DNA from: Porticoccaceae bacterium
GTDB lineage: Bacteria > Pseudomonadota > Gammaproteobacteria > Pseudomonadales > Porticoccaceae
Direction: 5' to 3'
Assembly: GCA_018069525.1 (NCBI GenBank)
Contig: JAGPUQ010000019.1
Span: 34,647-98,646, forward strand
Length of the DNA stretch: 64,000 bases
Made by a program: the position numbers and the translations under genes. Positions within the stretch are counted from its first letter, which is position 1, and every line of letters starts with the position of its first letter. The notes under the pieces are model-generated. The model was not told the DNA's origin and made no database searches. It worked only from the letters and a program-made list of their open reading frames with translations. Below are positions 17,606-26,634 of the stretch, piece after piece.

Positions 17606-18268
17606 TTAATCCGTAAACAAATCGACTTTTCCCGCCGGCTTTTCACGTTTGATACGCGCGAGGTAACGAGTTTCACGACCGACGATGCCAACAGAATTAT
17701 CCTTGTAAAGCGTTTTAACCATAACTCGTCCCGTTCGCGGAAAGTACTGAATCTTGCGTGGTCGATACCCTCCTACGTCTTCAGCTTGAATAGAAAAACT
17801 TTCCGCAATTAAATAGCGTCTTACAAATTGTAAATTTTTACGCCCGATATCGACACTTAAATCAAGCACCCGACCGCCACCAAATAATTTTACTTCTAAG
17901 GATTCACGACTACCCCCATTCGCCAAAATAGTATTAATTAAGCGCTCCATTGCCACATTTCCATAGCGAGTTTCGTCACTAACCGGGGTATTTAACCAGG
18001 CGCTGGATCGAGCATTGGTATTATCTGGCAACATAAAATGGTTCATTCCCCCAATCCCCAATCGAGTGTCTCGAATACACGCCGAGACACATGAGCCAAG
18101 AACCGTCGTCAAGGTTTCGCCAAACATGCTAACGTAGTATTCACCCGGTTTGATCCTTACTGTTGCTTCCCTGGTAACCTGATCCCGATAACGTTGGATA
18201 TGCCCAAAACCTGATAAGGCTTCAGGCAGCATATCAACCTTGGGGAGCACTCCCTCAGCAGTACTCAC
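17606..18268 (-). CDS. cheD: CheD chemoreceptor glutamine deamidase
   Basis: A 220-residue CheD-family protein with catalytic Cys60 (LGSCVSAC) and His77 (GGMNHFML). It deamidates receptor glutamines and in some bacteria works with CheC. No CheC lies in the window. The GTG start overlaps the TGA stop of cheR (GTGA), so the two are translationally coupled. The N-terminal 40 residues precede the conserved core and are poorly conserved in the family. Confidence 0.93.
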   Translation of the reverse strand: MSTAEGVLPKVDMLPEALSGFGHIQRYRDQVTREATVRIKPGEYYVSMFGETLTTVLGSCVSACIRDTRLGIGGMNHFMLPDNTNARSSAWLNTPVSDETRYGNVAMERLINTILANGGSRESLEVKLFGGGRVLDLSVDIGRKNLQFVRRYLIAESFSIQAEDVGGYRPRKIQYFPRTGRVMVKTLYKDNSVGIVGRETRYLARIKREKPAGKVDLFTD

Positions 18269-19140
18269 AAATCAACTTTCCGGTGAATTGTCCTACCAAC
18301 CAATTTAAAGCTTTTGTTGGCCCCAAATAAACTCTCCGAATGCCCAATAAAAAAATACGCCCCTACTTCAAGCATTTTCTCGAAACGGTTAATCATCGTA
18401 GCGCGAGTGGGTTTGTCAAAATAAATAATAACATTGCGGCAAAATATCGCATCAAACGGTCCTTTTATCGGCCATTCTTCCATTAAATTAAGCGTCTTAA
18501 ACGTCACCATCCTTTTAATTTCGTCACAGACACTAGCCGTACCGGTATTTCCGCCGAGCCCTAAGCGAAACCAGCGCTTAAGGTGAGCTTGAGGCAGATC
18601 TCTAACACGCTCGAGAGGGTAAATACCGGCCTGAGCTTTCTCGACGATGCTGGAATCTAGATCAGTCGCGAGAATTTTAATATCCCAACGATGGATATCT
18701 GGAATGTTTTCGCGCAAGGTTATAGCGATAGAGTAAGGCTCTTCTCCTGAGGAGCACCCAGCGGACCAGATACGGAGACGACGCTTATCACTCCCTTCTG
18801 CTTCAGCTTTATCTGCCATCAATTCCGGAAGCCAGGTATTAGATAAAAATTCAAAGTGATGATTTTCACGAAAGAAATCTGTCACATTGGTGGTGATCGC
18901 ATTAATAAAATGCGTTAGTTCTTCTTCATTTCCTTGTTCTAGAAAATCACAATATTGATCGAAAGTAGTAAAACCCAGGCTCCGCAGACGCTTAGCTACG
19001 CGACCATAAACCAGTTCGCGTTTTGCATCTGACAAATTAATACCCGAGCGCGCCTTTACCAAAGCGCTCAGGTAGCTAAAATTTGTATCGGTGTAAGCAA
19101 ACTCCCGAGTTCTTTTTGCCAGATCAAAGTCTAAATCCAT
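18265..19140 (-). CDS. cheR: CheR chemoreceptor methyltransferase
   Basis: A 291-residue enzyme that methylates receptor glutamates using S-adenosylmethionine. It has the N-terminal helical domain and a SAM-binding domain with IWSAGCSSGEEPYSIAI, ILATDLDSSIVEKA and DAIFCRNVIIYFD. The start overlaps the stop of the upstream STAS gene by one base (TAATG). Length and motifs fit classical CheR without extra TPR domains. Confidence 0.95.
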   Translation of the reverse strand: MDLDFDLAKRTREFAYTDTNFSYLSALVKARSGINLSDAKRELVYGRVAKRLRSLGFTTFDQYCDFLEQGNEEELTHFINAITTNVTDFFRENHHFEFLSNTWLPELMADKAEAEGSDKRRLRIWSAGCSSGEEPYSIAITLRENIPDIHRWDIKILATDLDSSIVEKAQAGIYPLERVRDLPQAHLKRWFRLGLGGNTGTASVCDEIKRMVTFKTLNLMEEWPIKGPFDAIFCRNVIIYFDKPTRATMINRFEKMLEVGAYFFIGHSESLFGANKSFKLVGRTIHRKVDL

Positions 19141-19739
19141 TAACTGGCAGCCTCGTCCATGCCAAATACTGCGGACAAACCGAGAGTCTGGGAACGACTA
19201 AGTAATTGAGGTGAAATATGCGGCCAAAGGACTTTGCAATTCCGAGCTTTTAGCTCCATCACAAAAGCGAGTAACAACTGTAGCGCAGCGCTATCAATAT
19301 TTTCAACGGCCGAACCATCAAGCGCAATATCACTCGCGTTATTTTCCAACAAGTCACTAAACCGTTCTTTAAGTCCTGTACTTTGGCTTACAGTCATTAT
19401 CGGATCTAGCTTGTAGAGATTTGATGCAGACTTCACCGTATCAGAGGGGGTTTTTGTTGGTTTTTTTGACCCAACCGCATCCACCCTGGACAGATTTTTC
19501 TTTGCGCTCTTCGTACTCTTCGCGTTCCTCACCTTTTTTGCTTTCAATTGCGTTTTTTCTGAGCTCGCCTCGACCAACTCATTTGAAGATCGCTCTGCCA
19601 AGATATTGTCTTCTGACGCCTGCTTTGCCGACCCGTTTTTTCCCTGGCCTTTTTGCGCCGACTTAGGTTTTATTGAATCTTTTACGATCCATGACAAAGG
19701 GTTGTCGCCTAAAGCTCGAGTTTTCGACTTACCTTTCAT
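19140..19739 (-). CDS. STAS-domain protein with long basic linker, che operon
   Basis: A protein of about 199 residues. Residues from about 105 onward form a STAS domain (IALDGSAVENIDSAALQLLLAF), the fold of anti-sigma-factor antagonists. The serine of the NIDSAALQ loop is at the usual phosphorylation position. The first 100 residues are a low-complexity Lys/Ser/Ala segment. I take the ATG at 19739, since GAGGA lies eight bases upstream, rather than the longer frame from 19832, which would overlap parA by about 100 bp. It overlaps parA by 11 bp. STAS proteins in che clusters are uncommon but known; the role here is unknown. Confidence 0.75.
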   Translation of the reverse strand: MKGKSKTRALGDNPLSWIVKDSIKPKSAQKGQGKNGSAKQASEDNILAERSSNELVEASSEKTQLKAKKVRNAKSTKSAKKNLSRVDAVGSKKPTKTPSDTVKSASNLYKLDPIMTVSQSTGLKERFSDLLENNASDIALDGSAVENIDSAALQLLLAFVMELKARNCKVLWPHISPQLLSRSQTLGLSAVFGMDEAAS

Positions 19740-20496
19740 CAGCATATTCCTCATTAACAAAGTTCCGAGCCAGCGCGCCATAATCAGCTTCACCATGATT
19801 CCCGCGCTTATATTCAAACGCGGTTTTTCCAAAACCCGGGCATTCAGCCAACACTGATGTTTCTCGAATCGGCGTCGCTAATACCCGTTCCGGAAAATAA
19901 CTAATTAAGGTGTCCCTGACTTCCCAGCTTAAGCGCCGGCGCGTATGAAAGCGCGTAACCACAAGCCATTGATTGAATGAGACAAGGTCGTGTTTTTCTT
20001 CGAAATCACGCAATGTTGTAATCAAGTCAGACAATCCTCGCAACGCTAAATAATCCCCTGCTACGGGTACAATAGTTTCATCCACAGCGGTAAGCGCGTA
20101 ATCAATTAACAGGCCGGAAGCCGGGGGACAGTCAATCAACACAAAATCACAACTATCCTTATATGACTGCACCAGCTCACGCAGACGCTCACCCGGCAGG
20201 CCATCCCCGGTACCACGCTCGACCAGGCCTAAATCCGCACCCGCCGGGATTAATCTAAGATTGTCTCGGGCATCAACAACTTCAACTTCACCTATGTCCA
20301 GGCGACCGAGCATTAGCTCATCAATACCAGACTGGCCGCGCTCGAACAAACCAAGATGCGCCGCAAGATGACTTTGAGGATCCAGATCAATGGCCATCAC
20401 CCGCTTGCCCATCAGCGCCAAGCCGTGCGCCAAATTTGCAGTAGTCGTCGTTTTCCCTACCCCGCCTTTCTGGTTAATAACCGCTATTGCGCGCAT
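19729..20496 (-). CDS. parA: ParA/Soj-family ATPase of the chemotaxis operon
   Basis: A 255-residue deviant-Walker ATPase with KGGVGKTTTT (residues 10-19), DLDPQ and the VLIDCPPASG strand. No parB or parS-like gene is adjacent. Its place between cheA and STAS-cheR fits the ParC type, which positions chemosensory arrays at the pole or mid-cell in Vibrio and Pseudomonas rather than segregating DNA. Its partner ParP (a CheW-like linker) was not seen. Confidence 0.87.
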   Translation of the reverse strand: MRAIAVINQKGGVGKTTTTANLAHGLALMGKRVMAIDLDPQSHLAAHLGLFERGQSGIDELMLGRLDIGEVEVVDARDNLRLIPAGADLGLVERGTGDGLPGERLRELVQSYKDSCDFVLIDCPPASGLLIDYALTAVDETIVPVAGDYLALRGLSDLITTLRDFEEKHDLVSFNQWLVVTRFHTRRRLSWEVRDTLISYFPERVLATPIRETSVLAECPGFGKTAFEYKRGNHGEADYGALARNFVNEEYADER

Positions 20497-20547
20497 CGCT
20501 ATTTATACTCGATGAATATATGTTCAATGAATAATAACGCTGAGCAT

Positions 20548-22707
20548 CTACGCCGCGACATGGGTAAGACTCAGTTGCACCAGTGCAGGAACATCTACGA
20601 TTAGCGCCACTGAACCGTCACCCAGAATAGTGGCACCAGAAATACCGGGAACTTCGCGAAAATTCTTTTCCAGACTCTTAACCACCACTTGCTGCTGACC
20701 CAGCACATCATCGATATTCAAACCAATTAATTGGCCGTCGACGTCGACAATCACCAACAAGCCGTCCACCAGGGATAGCCGTCCTTCTTGAACACCAAAT
20801 GCTTCACTCAAACGTACTACGGGTAAACAATCGTTCCGATATTTATACACTTCCGCCTCACCGGCAACCCGGTGAATGTCGCCGGGCTTCACTTTTACCG
20901 ATTCCACTATCGCCAGTAAAGGCACCACATAAACCTGATCTCCGACCTGCACCATTTGACCATCTAGAATTGCCAGAGTAAGTGGTAACTTGATCGTAAA
21001 GATTGTCCCTCGCCCCCGCTCCGAGCGCACCTCAACCCGGCCGCCCAAATCGGTGATATTACGCCTTACCACATCCATCCCAACACCGCGGCCAGAAATA
21101 TTGCTCACTTTGTCTGCCGTTGAAAACCCAGGCTCGAATACCAGATTTTTAATTTGCTCGGTGGTTAATTCAGCCTCTTCATCTACCAAAGATTTTTCTT
21201 TAGCTTTTTGTAAAATTTTGTCCGTATCCAGACCACTGCCGTCGTCTGAAACTTCAATAAGAATACTGCCACCCTGATAAAACGCTTTTACCTCGATAGT
21301 GCCATTTTCTTCTTTGCCAGCAGCGCGACGTTGCTCCGGCATTTCAATACCGTGATCGAGCGCGTTGCGTACAAGATGCACGAGCGGGTCGCCAATTTTT
21401 TCTAGTACAGTTTTATCAAGTTCGGTACTTTCACCAGTAAACTTTAGCTTGACCTGCTTACCCAGAGATCGATTTAAATCATGCACGATGCGCGGTAGAC
21501 GTTGAAACGCAAAACTAATTGGCAGCATACGAATATTTAATGCCTGCTCCTGCAAATCTCGCGTATTGCGCTCCAACTGTTGCAAGCTATGGGTAAGGGT
21601 CGCCATTTGTACGGGGTCAATATTTTTTGTCGCCTGAGTTAAAATGGACTGGGTAATCACTAGCTCGCCGACCAAATTGACCAGATCGTCCACTTTATCG
21701 GTACTGACCCGAATAGAGGATGTCTCTTCACCAAAGCCATCGCTAAGCGCCGCTGTATCGGTAGCCCTTCTCTTCTTTTTCTGCTCCGTTACAGCCACCT
21801 CACCAGCGGCAGGGGTTGGCTTCCCAGCCTCTGACTCAGAAGATTGTTTTTCTGGTGCTGCTTTCAGATTATTAGGAGCCTTCAGCTCATCAGTAATCGT
21901 CTGCCCTTCTGAAACCGTCGCCGCATCAACTACGCCTGACGAAGCTGGGTCGTCGACCTCTTGCTTGCTGCGTTGTAATGTCAGTGTTAAATCACAGTCG
22001 TCCTCAACCCAGGCAAACACGTCCCGAATTTGGTCTTCCTCGATTTGCCCGGTGAGCGTCATATCCCATCCGAGATGACACTGCTGGGGATCCAGATCGA
22101 CAAAACCCGGTAAGTGCTCGGTATTTACCTGAACCTTAAGATCGCCCATTGTTTCCAGTTCTCGCAGCAAGCGGAAGGGATCGTTGCCGGTGAAAAAAAG
22201 ATTTCGATGGGGCTGGAAAGAAATAGTCCAGGTATTAGTGGTGGCGGTATTAGTAGTGGCGGCCGTCGTCGTCTCTGTGCTGAGATTGAGACTGTCCTCA
22301 CCGGCCGGTATTACCGTATTGAGCAATGACTCTAGCTGTCCACTGAGGCCGGCTATTAAGGCTTGATCGTTGCTCTCGTTGGTAGTACAGCGTTTGATCA
22401 TCCCTCGCAGACAATCGACGCATTCCAGCAACAAACTAATACCGTCTTTAGTGACTGGGCGCTCACCGCTGCGCATTTCTTCCAGCATGGCTTCTACGCC
22501 ATGAGTAAAATCCGCAATTTCGTTAAACCCAAGCGTCGCCCCGCTACCTTTAATCGAGTGAGCGGCACGAAAAATAGTATTCACAATTTCGTCGTCGATG
22601 TCCCCCAACTCCAACTGAAGAAGACCCGCCTCCATTGCTTCGATCAATTCCGAGGACTCCTCGACAAAGATCGAATAAAACTGTGACAAATCTATTTCGT
22701 TCGACAT
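20548..22707 (-). CDS. cheA: CheA chemotaxis histidine kinase
   Basis: A 719-residue kinase. P1/Hpt has the phosphorylated His50 (RAAHSIKGSG). A middle segment (about 158-250) with FQPHRNLFFTGNDPFRLLREL is of the kind seen in alternative CheA proteins instead of the E. coli P2. A charged linker is followed by dimerisation helices (DDLVNLVGELVITQS), an ATPase domain with HLVRNALDHGIE and GRGVGMDVV, and a CheW-like regulatory domain to the end. It is the second gene of the operon, about 140 bp after cheY. Confidence 0.95.
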   Translation of the reverse strand: MSNEIDLSQFYSIFVEESSELIEAMEAGLLQLELGDIDDEIVNTIFRAAHSIKGSGATLGFNEIADFTHGVEAMLEEMRSGERPVTKDGISLLLECVDCLRGMIKRCTTNESNDQALIAGLSGQLESLLNTVIPAGEDSLNLSTETTTAATTNTATTNTWTISFQPHRNLFFTGNDPFRLLRELETMGDLKVQVNTEHLPGFVDLDPQQCHLGWDMTLTGQIEEDQIRDVFAWVEDDCDLTLTLQRSKQEVDDPASSGVVDAATVSEGQTITDELKAPNNLKAAPEKQSSESEAGKPTPAAGEVAVTEQKKKRRATDTAALSDGFGEETSSIRVSTDKVDDLVNLVGELVITQSILTQATKNIDPVQMATLTHSLQQLERNTRDLQEQALNIRMLPISFAFQRLPRIVHDLNRSLGKQVKLKFTGESTELDKTVLEKIGDPLVHLVRNALDHGIEMPEQRRAAGKEENGTIEVKAFYQGGSILIEVSDDGSGLDTDKILQKAKEKSLVDEEAELTTEQIKNLVFEPGFSTADKVSNISGRGVGMDVVRRNITDLGGRVEVRSERGRGTIFTIKLPLTLAILDGQMVQVGDQVYVVPLLAIVESVKVKPGDIHRVAGEAEVYKYRNDCLPVVRLSEAFGVQEGRLSLVDGLLVIVDVDGQLIGLNIDDVLGQQQVVVKSLEKNFREVPGISGATILGDGSVALIVDVPALVQLSLTHVAA

Positions 22708-22767
22708 AGGGTGGTTTTCAAGTTAATTCATTAGAACGGGGTAAACCGTGTGCTATCACTTCTTGCG

Positions 22768-22797
22768 CTTATGTACATTTATGTACGCTTATATAAG
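22768..22797. repeat. Three 10-bp degenerate repeats between cheY and cheA
   Basis: CTTATGTACA, TTTATGTACG and CTTATATAAG follow one another directly in the gap between cheY and cheA. The last is a perfect 10-bp palindrome. The spacing of 10 bp is about one helical turn. It could be a regulatory site or simple slippage in AT-rich DNA. Confidence 0.55.
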
Positions 22798-22848
22798 TAT
22801 GCTCATATAAATAAAAAGAAGCGCCCAACACCATGACAGTGCTAAAAA

Positions 22849-23211
22849 TCACAACACTCGATTGATGATGGCCAATAATTTATCGGGGTCAAAGGGTTTT
22901 TCTATCCACCCGGTGGCGCCAGCTTCGCGACCCATTTGTTTTTTCGAGTCGTCCGTTTCAGTTGTTAGTACCAAAATAGGAAGGAATTTGTAGTTTTCCA
23001 GAGTGCGCAACTCTCGAGTCAAAGTAAGGCCATCCATATTTGGCATATTGACATCGGTAATAACCAGGTCGACCGGGTCGTTATTTTTTGCATACTCCAG
23101 AGCTATCGCACCATCTTCGGTTTCTGTAACGTCGTGGCCAACCTCTTTTAAGGTAAATGAGACCATTTGTCGCATCGACGCGGAGTCTTCAACCAGTAAT
23201 ATCATTGCCAT
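22849..23211 (-). CDS. cheY: CheY-like single-domain response regulator
   Basis: A 120-residue receiver domain with the phospho-acceptor Asp53 (ITDVNMP), acidic pair Glu8/Asp9 (LLVEDS), Thr in VLTTET and Lys in IEKPF. I choose the ATG at 23211, which has AAAGGA nine bases upstream, over the earlier ATG at 23262 that adds 17 residues before the first strand. It is the first gene of the che operon and the likely phosphotransfer target of CheA. Confidence 0.93.
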   Translation of the reverse strand: MAMILLVEDSASMRQMVSFTLKEVGHDVTETEDGAIALEYAKNNDPVDLVITDVNMPNMDGLTLTRELRTLENYKFLPILVLTTETDDSKKQMGREAGATGWIEKPFDPDKLLAIINRVL

Positions 23212-23724
23212 ACTACAAATTCCTTTATTAGGATCTCTTTCATTAGTAATGAAATGCGCCATGGACGCACCCCCTGCTAGTTGTCACAAACTGTGAATTA
23301 CCATCTATAATTTACCATCGACAATAGTACCACTGGACAAGTAATACCTTTCACCGAAAAATTGCCGGATCGCTACCTGCCACGCCCCAATAGCATCAAC
23401 TTGTGATGCAAGTCACACTTTGTGTCCTGCCGAGCTCTCACTTCTAATGACCGAGAGCCCGGTCTGATTATACAAAAGCCAGCCAACACCAGAGCACGGG
23501 GCTGTCTACTATGGCAGACACGTATAGCAGAATACACCATCAAAACACTGTCTAACTGATTATTATTACTCTATATTACCCTAGCTATCCATATCGTGAA
23601 CAGGGCTCACAACAAACCGCTTGAATATGCAATGGAAGACCTTATCTTAACCTCACTTCGCCACCCTCGACACCTTAAGCAGGATGCTTGAGTACCACCC
23701 AAAACGCTGACCCAGGAAGCCCCG
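23212..23724. other. Divergent intergenic region between cheY and the AddB-like gene
   Basis: About 510 bp holding the promoters of two divergent units. Apart from the CRP-type site I see no gene, tRNA or hairpin terminator. Reading frames on the minus strand here (for example 23653-24141) lack coding character and overlap the real gene. Confidence 0.5.
23402..23417. promoter_or_regulatory. Perfect CRP/Vfr-type binding site
   Basis: TGTGATGCAAGTCACA is an exact match to the TGTGA-N6-TCACA consensus of cAMP receptor protein (CRP, or Vfr in Pseudomonas). It lies 191 bp upstream of the cheY start and 308 bp upstream of the plus-strand AddB-like gene. Regulation of the che operon is more likely by distance. 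Confidence 0.65.
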
Positions 23725-26634
23725 TTGACACCACTGTTCGACATTACACCACTGCAATATGCCCTCGCTCAGGGGCAATTTATTCTCACCCCCAATCAGC
23801 GACTCGCCCGCGCCATACAGCAGGCATGGGGACTGAATTGGTGCCAACAAGGTAAAAAAACCTGGGATCCGGCTCCGGTCTACGCCATCGATCACTGGCT
23901 TGCCTCTTGCTGGCAAGATTTGCGCGACGCCACGTTTGAACCCGCATTGATCGGCACTCTGGCACCTGAACACACCGAGCTTTTTCTGTGGTCGCAAATT
24001 ATTGCCGCAGACGAGCGCACCCCCACGCAAGGTTCCATTATCGGTTTTGCTCGCCTCGCTCGCCAGGCACGACAATATCTGGAGCTGTGGCAAGTTGGAG
24101 ATACCGACACTAAACAGACTGAATCCTGGCTTGCCGACCACCAGGGTTATCAGTTGCTGCAGCGCTGGCTACCCCAGTTTAGATCGGCAATGACTGCAGC
24201 TCAGCTGCTCACACAGGAGCAAATTCTCGACTTTATCGAGCAGGGTTTTGTTACGGCTACCCTGCCAAAATCAGACGCTATCCATCTGGTGGGTTTTCAA
24301 AACTTACCGCCTAAACAGCGTCAACTGCTGGAGACCGCAGCCGATACCCTCGTTGAGGTCACGCCTGCATCCCAAAGCAGCCATTGCCAGATTGCCGTAT
24401 TAGCCGACGGCGATATCGAGATCAGCCGAGCCGCTCAGTGGGCACGTAAACAGCTTGAGAACCAGCCACAGCAATGCCATCCACAGCAACGTATTGGCAT
24501 TGTGTTTCCCGATCTCACTCGCATTCGCGATCGGGTCGAGCGGCAGTTCCGCTCAATACTACAACCCGAATACTGCTTACCCGGCACTGCCAATACCCCG
24601 CCGCCATTTAATATGTCTGCGGGCATCCCGCTCGCGCAAACGCCACTGATTCAGGCCGCCCTTAAATTGTTAGCGCTGCATGAGCCTTCCCAATCATTGT
24701 CATTTTATTGCGCAGTCCTCAATAATCCGTTTTGGGGTGATAGTTATAGCGAAATCGAACTACGCAGCGAGGCCGAAGTCCGACTTCGCGACCTGAATCA
24801 AATAACACTTAAGCCCGGTGATTTTCGTTTTGTAGTTAAACGTGCCCAGGACAATACCCAGGAGAATGCTCACGAAGGTGCCGAGCCTGCCAACACCGGG
24901 ACGACAGACACAAGCACTGATACTGATCTTGCTCTTAATACGAATAAACCCGAGTTATCAGCCCGCTTACAACGCGCCGCTGATCAAGCGCGCCGACACC
25001 CTAAAAAACAAACCTTTTCAGCCTGGGCAAGCGCCCTCACTGAACAACTGGAAGTGTTGGGTTGGCCCGGTTCCCGCACCCTGGACAGTATTGAATACCA
25101 GCAACTACAACACTGGCGGCAAGTTCTCGATCAGCTCACTGAACTGGATGCTAGCAACACGCAAGTCACCTGGCCTGAAGCCTTAAACCAGCTACGTCAA
25201 TTACTCAGCAAGGCCATCTTTCAAGCTCAGGCACCAGATTCCCCCGTACAAATTCTCGGTGTTCTGGAAGCCGCCGGACTGCGCTTCGACGCACTGTGGG
25301 TTGCGGGGATGAGCGACGAACACTGGCCGCAGCCCGTACAAATGCACCCTCTGTTGCCGGCAAGCCTGCAAAAACACGCGGCTATGCCACGCACCAGCGC
25401 GGAACGCGAACTCGCTCTGGCTCGCGAATTGATCAGTGGCTTTGCGGCTGCCGCTACACAGGTGATCTTTAGCTACACAGAGCGGGACGGTGATGTGGAA
25501 AAACGCCCTTCACCGCTGCTACAGGAAGTCTTAACAAATACACCCTTACATATCTTCGATGACGTTCCTTGCGATGAAATACCGGCAATGCTTGATCACC
25601 CCCTGGCCAAACACCTTGCCGACCACCCGAACAGAGAGTGGCTGGAGTGGGAGCAAGCTCCAGTGTTCGACCACCGCAGCGAAATCGTTCGCGGTGGTAG
25701 CGGTCTATTGCGCGACCAGGCTGCCTGCCCCTTCAATGCCTTTGTTCGCTGGCGTCTGGATGCCAAACCCTTAAACGAACCCGGGCCGGGATTATCTGCT
25801 CTTGAACGGGGTAATTTGGTGCATCGCGGTCTCGAAATTTTTTGGCGTCAAACCAAAACCCAGGCCGAGCTATTGGCCCTAAGCGAGGAAGAGAAAGGCC
25901 AAAGGCTCGAACTGGCCATCACCACGGCACTGGATGAAACCGCCCGTTACCGGCCCGAGTTAAACGGCATCCGCTTGCGTCGTATCGAAAGCGTTCGTCT
26001 ACATAAATTACTCCAGCGCTGGTTAGTAGTAGAATCCCAGCGCGCCGCTTTTAGCGTGATGGTCAGCGAACACGACTTGAGCCTGCAACTCGGCGGGGGT
26101 AACACCCATTCACCTTTACAACTGCCACTGCGTATTGACCGTATTGATCGGCTTGCCGACGGTCGCTTATTACTGATGGATTACAAAACCGGCAAAGCCG
26201 ATACCGCGGTCTGGGCTGGCCCCAGACCGGAGCAACCTCAATTACCTCTGTATGCTGTGGCGCTCACTGACGACACCAGCACCCTGCCGTTAACACCCAC
26301 AGACAGCGAAGCCGCAAGCATTGCCGTACTGTGCTTCGCGCAAATTTCCAGCACCCGGGGTATTGCTTTAAAAGGTATCACCGACGACGAGGACAATACT
26401 GGATTTAGCTCGTTGCAAAAACTAGATTTGCCGGACACCTGGAATGCCACCATCGACCACTGGCGGGAGTCTCTAGGAGGACTTGCGGAAGAATTTATTG
26501 AAGGCGACGCAGAGATTGTTTACTACACCGCCGCCGCAAAATACCAGGGCCACTTGACCCCGATTAATCGCCTGGCAGAACTGGATGATATTCAAGCCTT
26601 ACACGAAGCAGATAACTCGGGAGCTAAGCCATGA
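23725..26634 (+). CDS. AddB-like PD-(D/E)XK nuclease family protein (putative DNA repair)
   Basis: A 969-residue protein resembling the family named probable DNA repair protein, a relative of AddB. The N-terminal helicase-like half has FILTPNQRLARAIQQAWG where a Walker A would be, so ATP binding looks lost. The C-terminal nuclease has the motif RIDRIDRLADGRLLLMDYKTGK (Asp then DYK). AddB-type enzymes have four iron-sulfur cysteines; only one is visible in the right place (QAACPF), so no cluster is expected. The TTG start has AGGA at good spacing. It overlaps the next gene by 4 bp, giving an AddAB-like pair for double-strand-break processing. Confidence 0.82.
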   Translation: MTPLFDITPLQYALAQGQFILTPNQRLARAIQQAWGLNWCQQGKKTWDPAPVYAIDHWLASCWQDLRDATFEPALIGTLAPEHTELFLWSQIIAADERTPTQGSIIGFARLARQARQYLELWQVGDTDTKQTESWLADHQGYQLLQRWLPQFRSAMTAAQLLTQEQILDFIEQGFVTATLPKSDAIHLVGFQNLPPKQRQLLETAADTLVEVTPASQSSHCQIAVLADGDIEISRAAQWARKQLENQPQQCHPQQRIGIVFPDLTRIRDRVERQFRSILQPEYCLPGTANTPPPFNMSAGIPLAQTPLIQAALKLLALHEPSQSLSFYCAVLNNPFWGDSYSEIELRSEAEVRLRDLNQITLKPGDFRFVVKRAQDNTQENAHEGAEPANTGTTDTSTDTDLALNTNKPELSARLQRAADQARRHPKKQTFSAWASALTEQLEVLGWPGSRTLDSIEYQQLQHWRQVLDQLTELDASNTQVTWPEALNQLRQLLSKAIFQAQAPDSPVQILGVLEAAGLRFDALWVAGMSDEHWPQPVQMHPLLPASLQKHAAMPRTSAERELALARELISGFAAAATQVIFSYTERDGDVEKRPSPLLQEVLTNTPLHIFDDVPCDEIPAMLDHPLAKHLADHPNREWLEWEQAPVFDHRSEIVRGGSGLLRDQAACPFNAFVRWRLDAKPLNEPGPGLSALERGNLVHRGLEIFWRQTKTQAELLALSEEEKGQRLELAITTALDETARYRPELNGIRLRRIESVRLHKLLQRWLVVESQRAAFSVMVSEHDLSLQLGGGNTHSPLQLPLRIDRIDRLADGRLLLMDYKTGKADTAVWAGPRPEQPQLPLYAVALTDDTSTLPLTPTDSEAASIAVLCFAQISSTRGIALKGITDDEDNTGFSSLQKLDLPDTWNATIDHWRESLGGLAEEFIEGDAEIVYYTAAAKYQGHLTPINRLAELDDIQALHEADNSGAKP

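Noticed and set aside
19740..19832. Upstream extension of the STAS protein by 31 residues
   Set aside because: It would overlap parA by about 100 bp, and the internal ATG at 19739 has a good ribosome site.
15091..23211. Considered the che operon a mobile or defence-like cluster because of parA and STAS
   Set aside because: All genes are chemotaxis-related and no mobility genes, tRNA target or repeats border it; ParA-type ATPases are known partners of chemosensory arrays.
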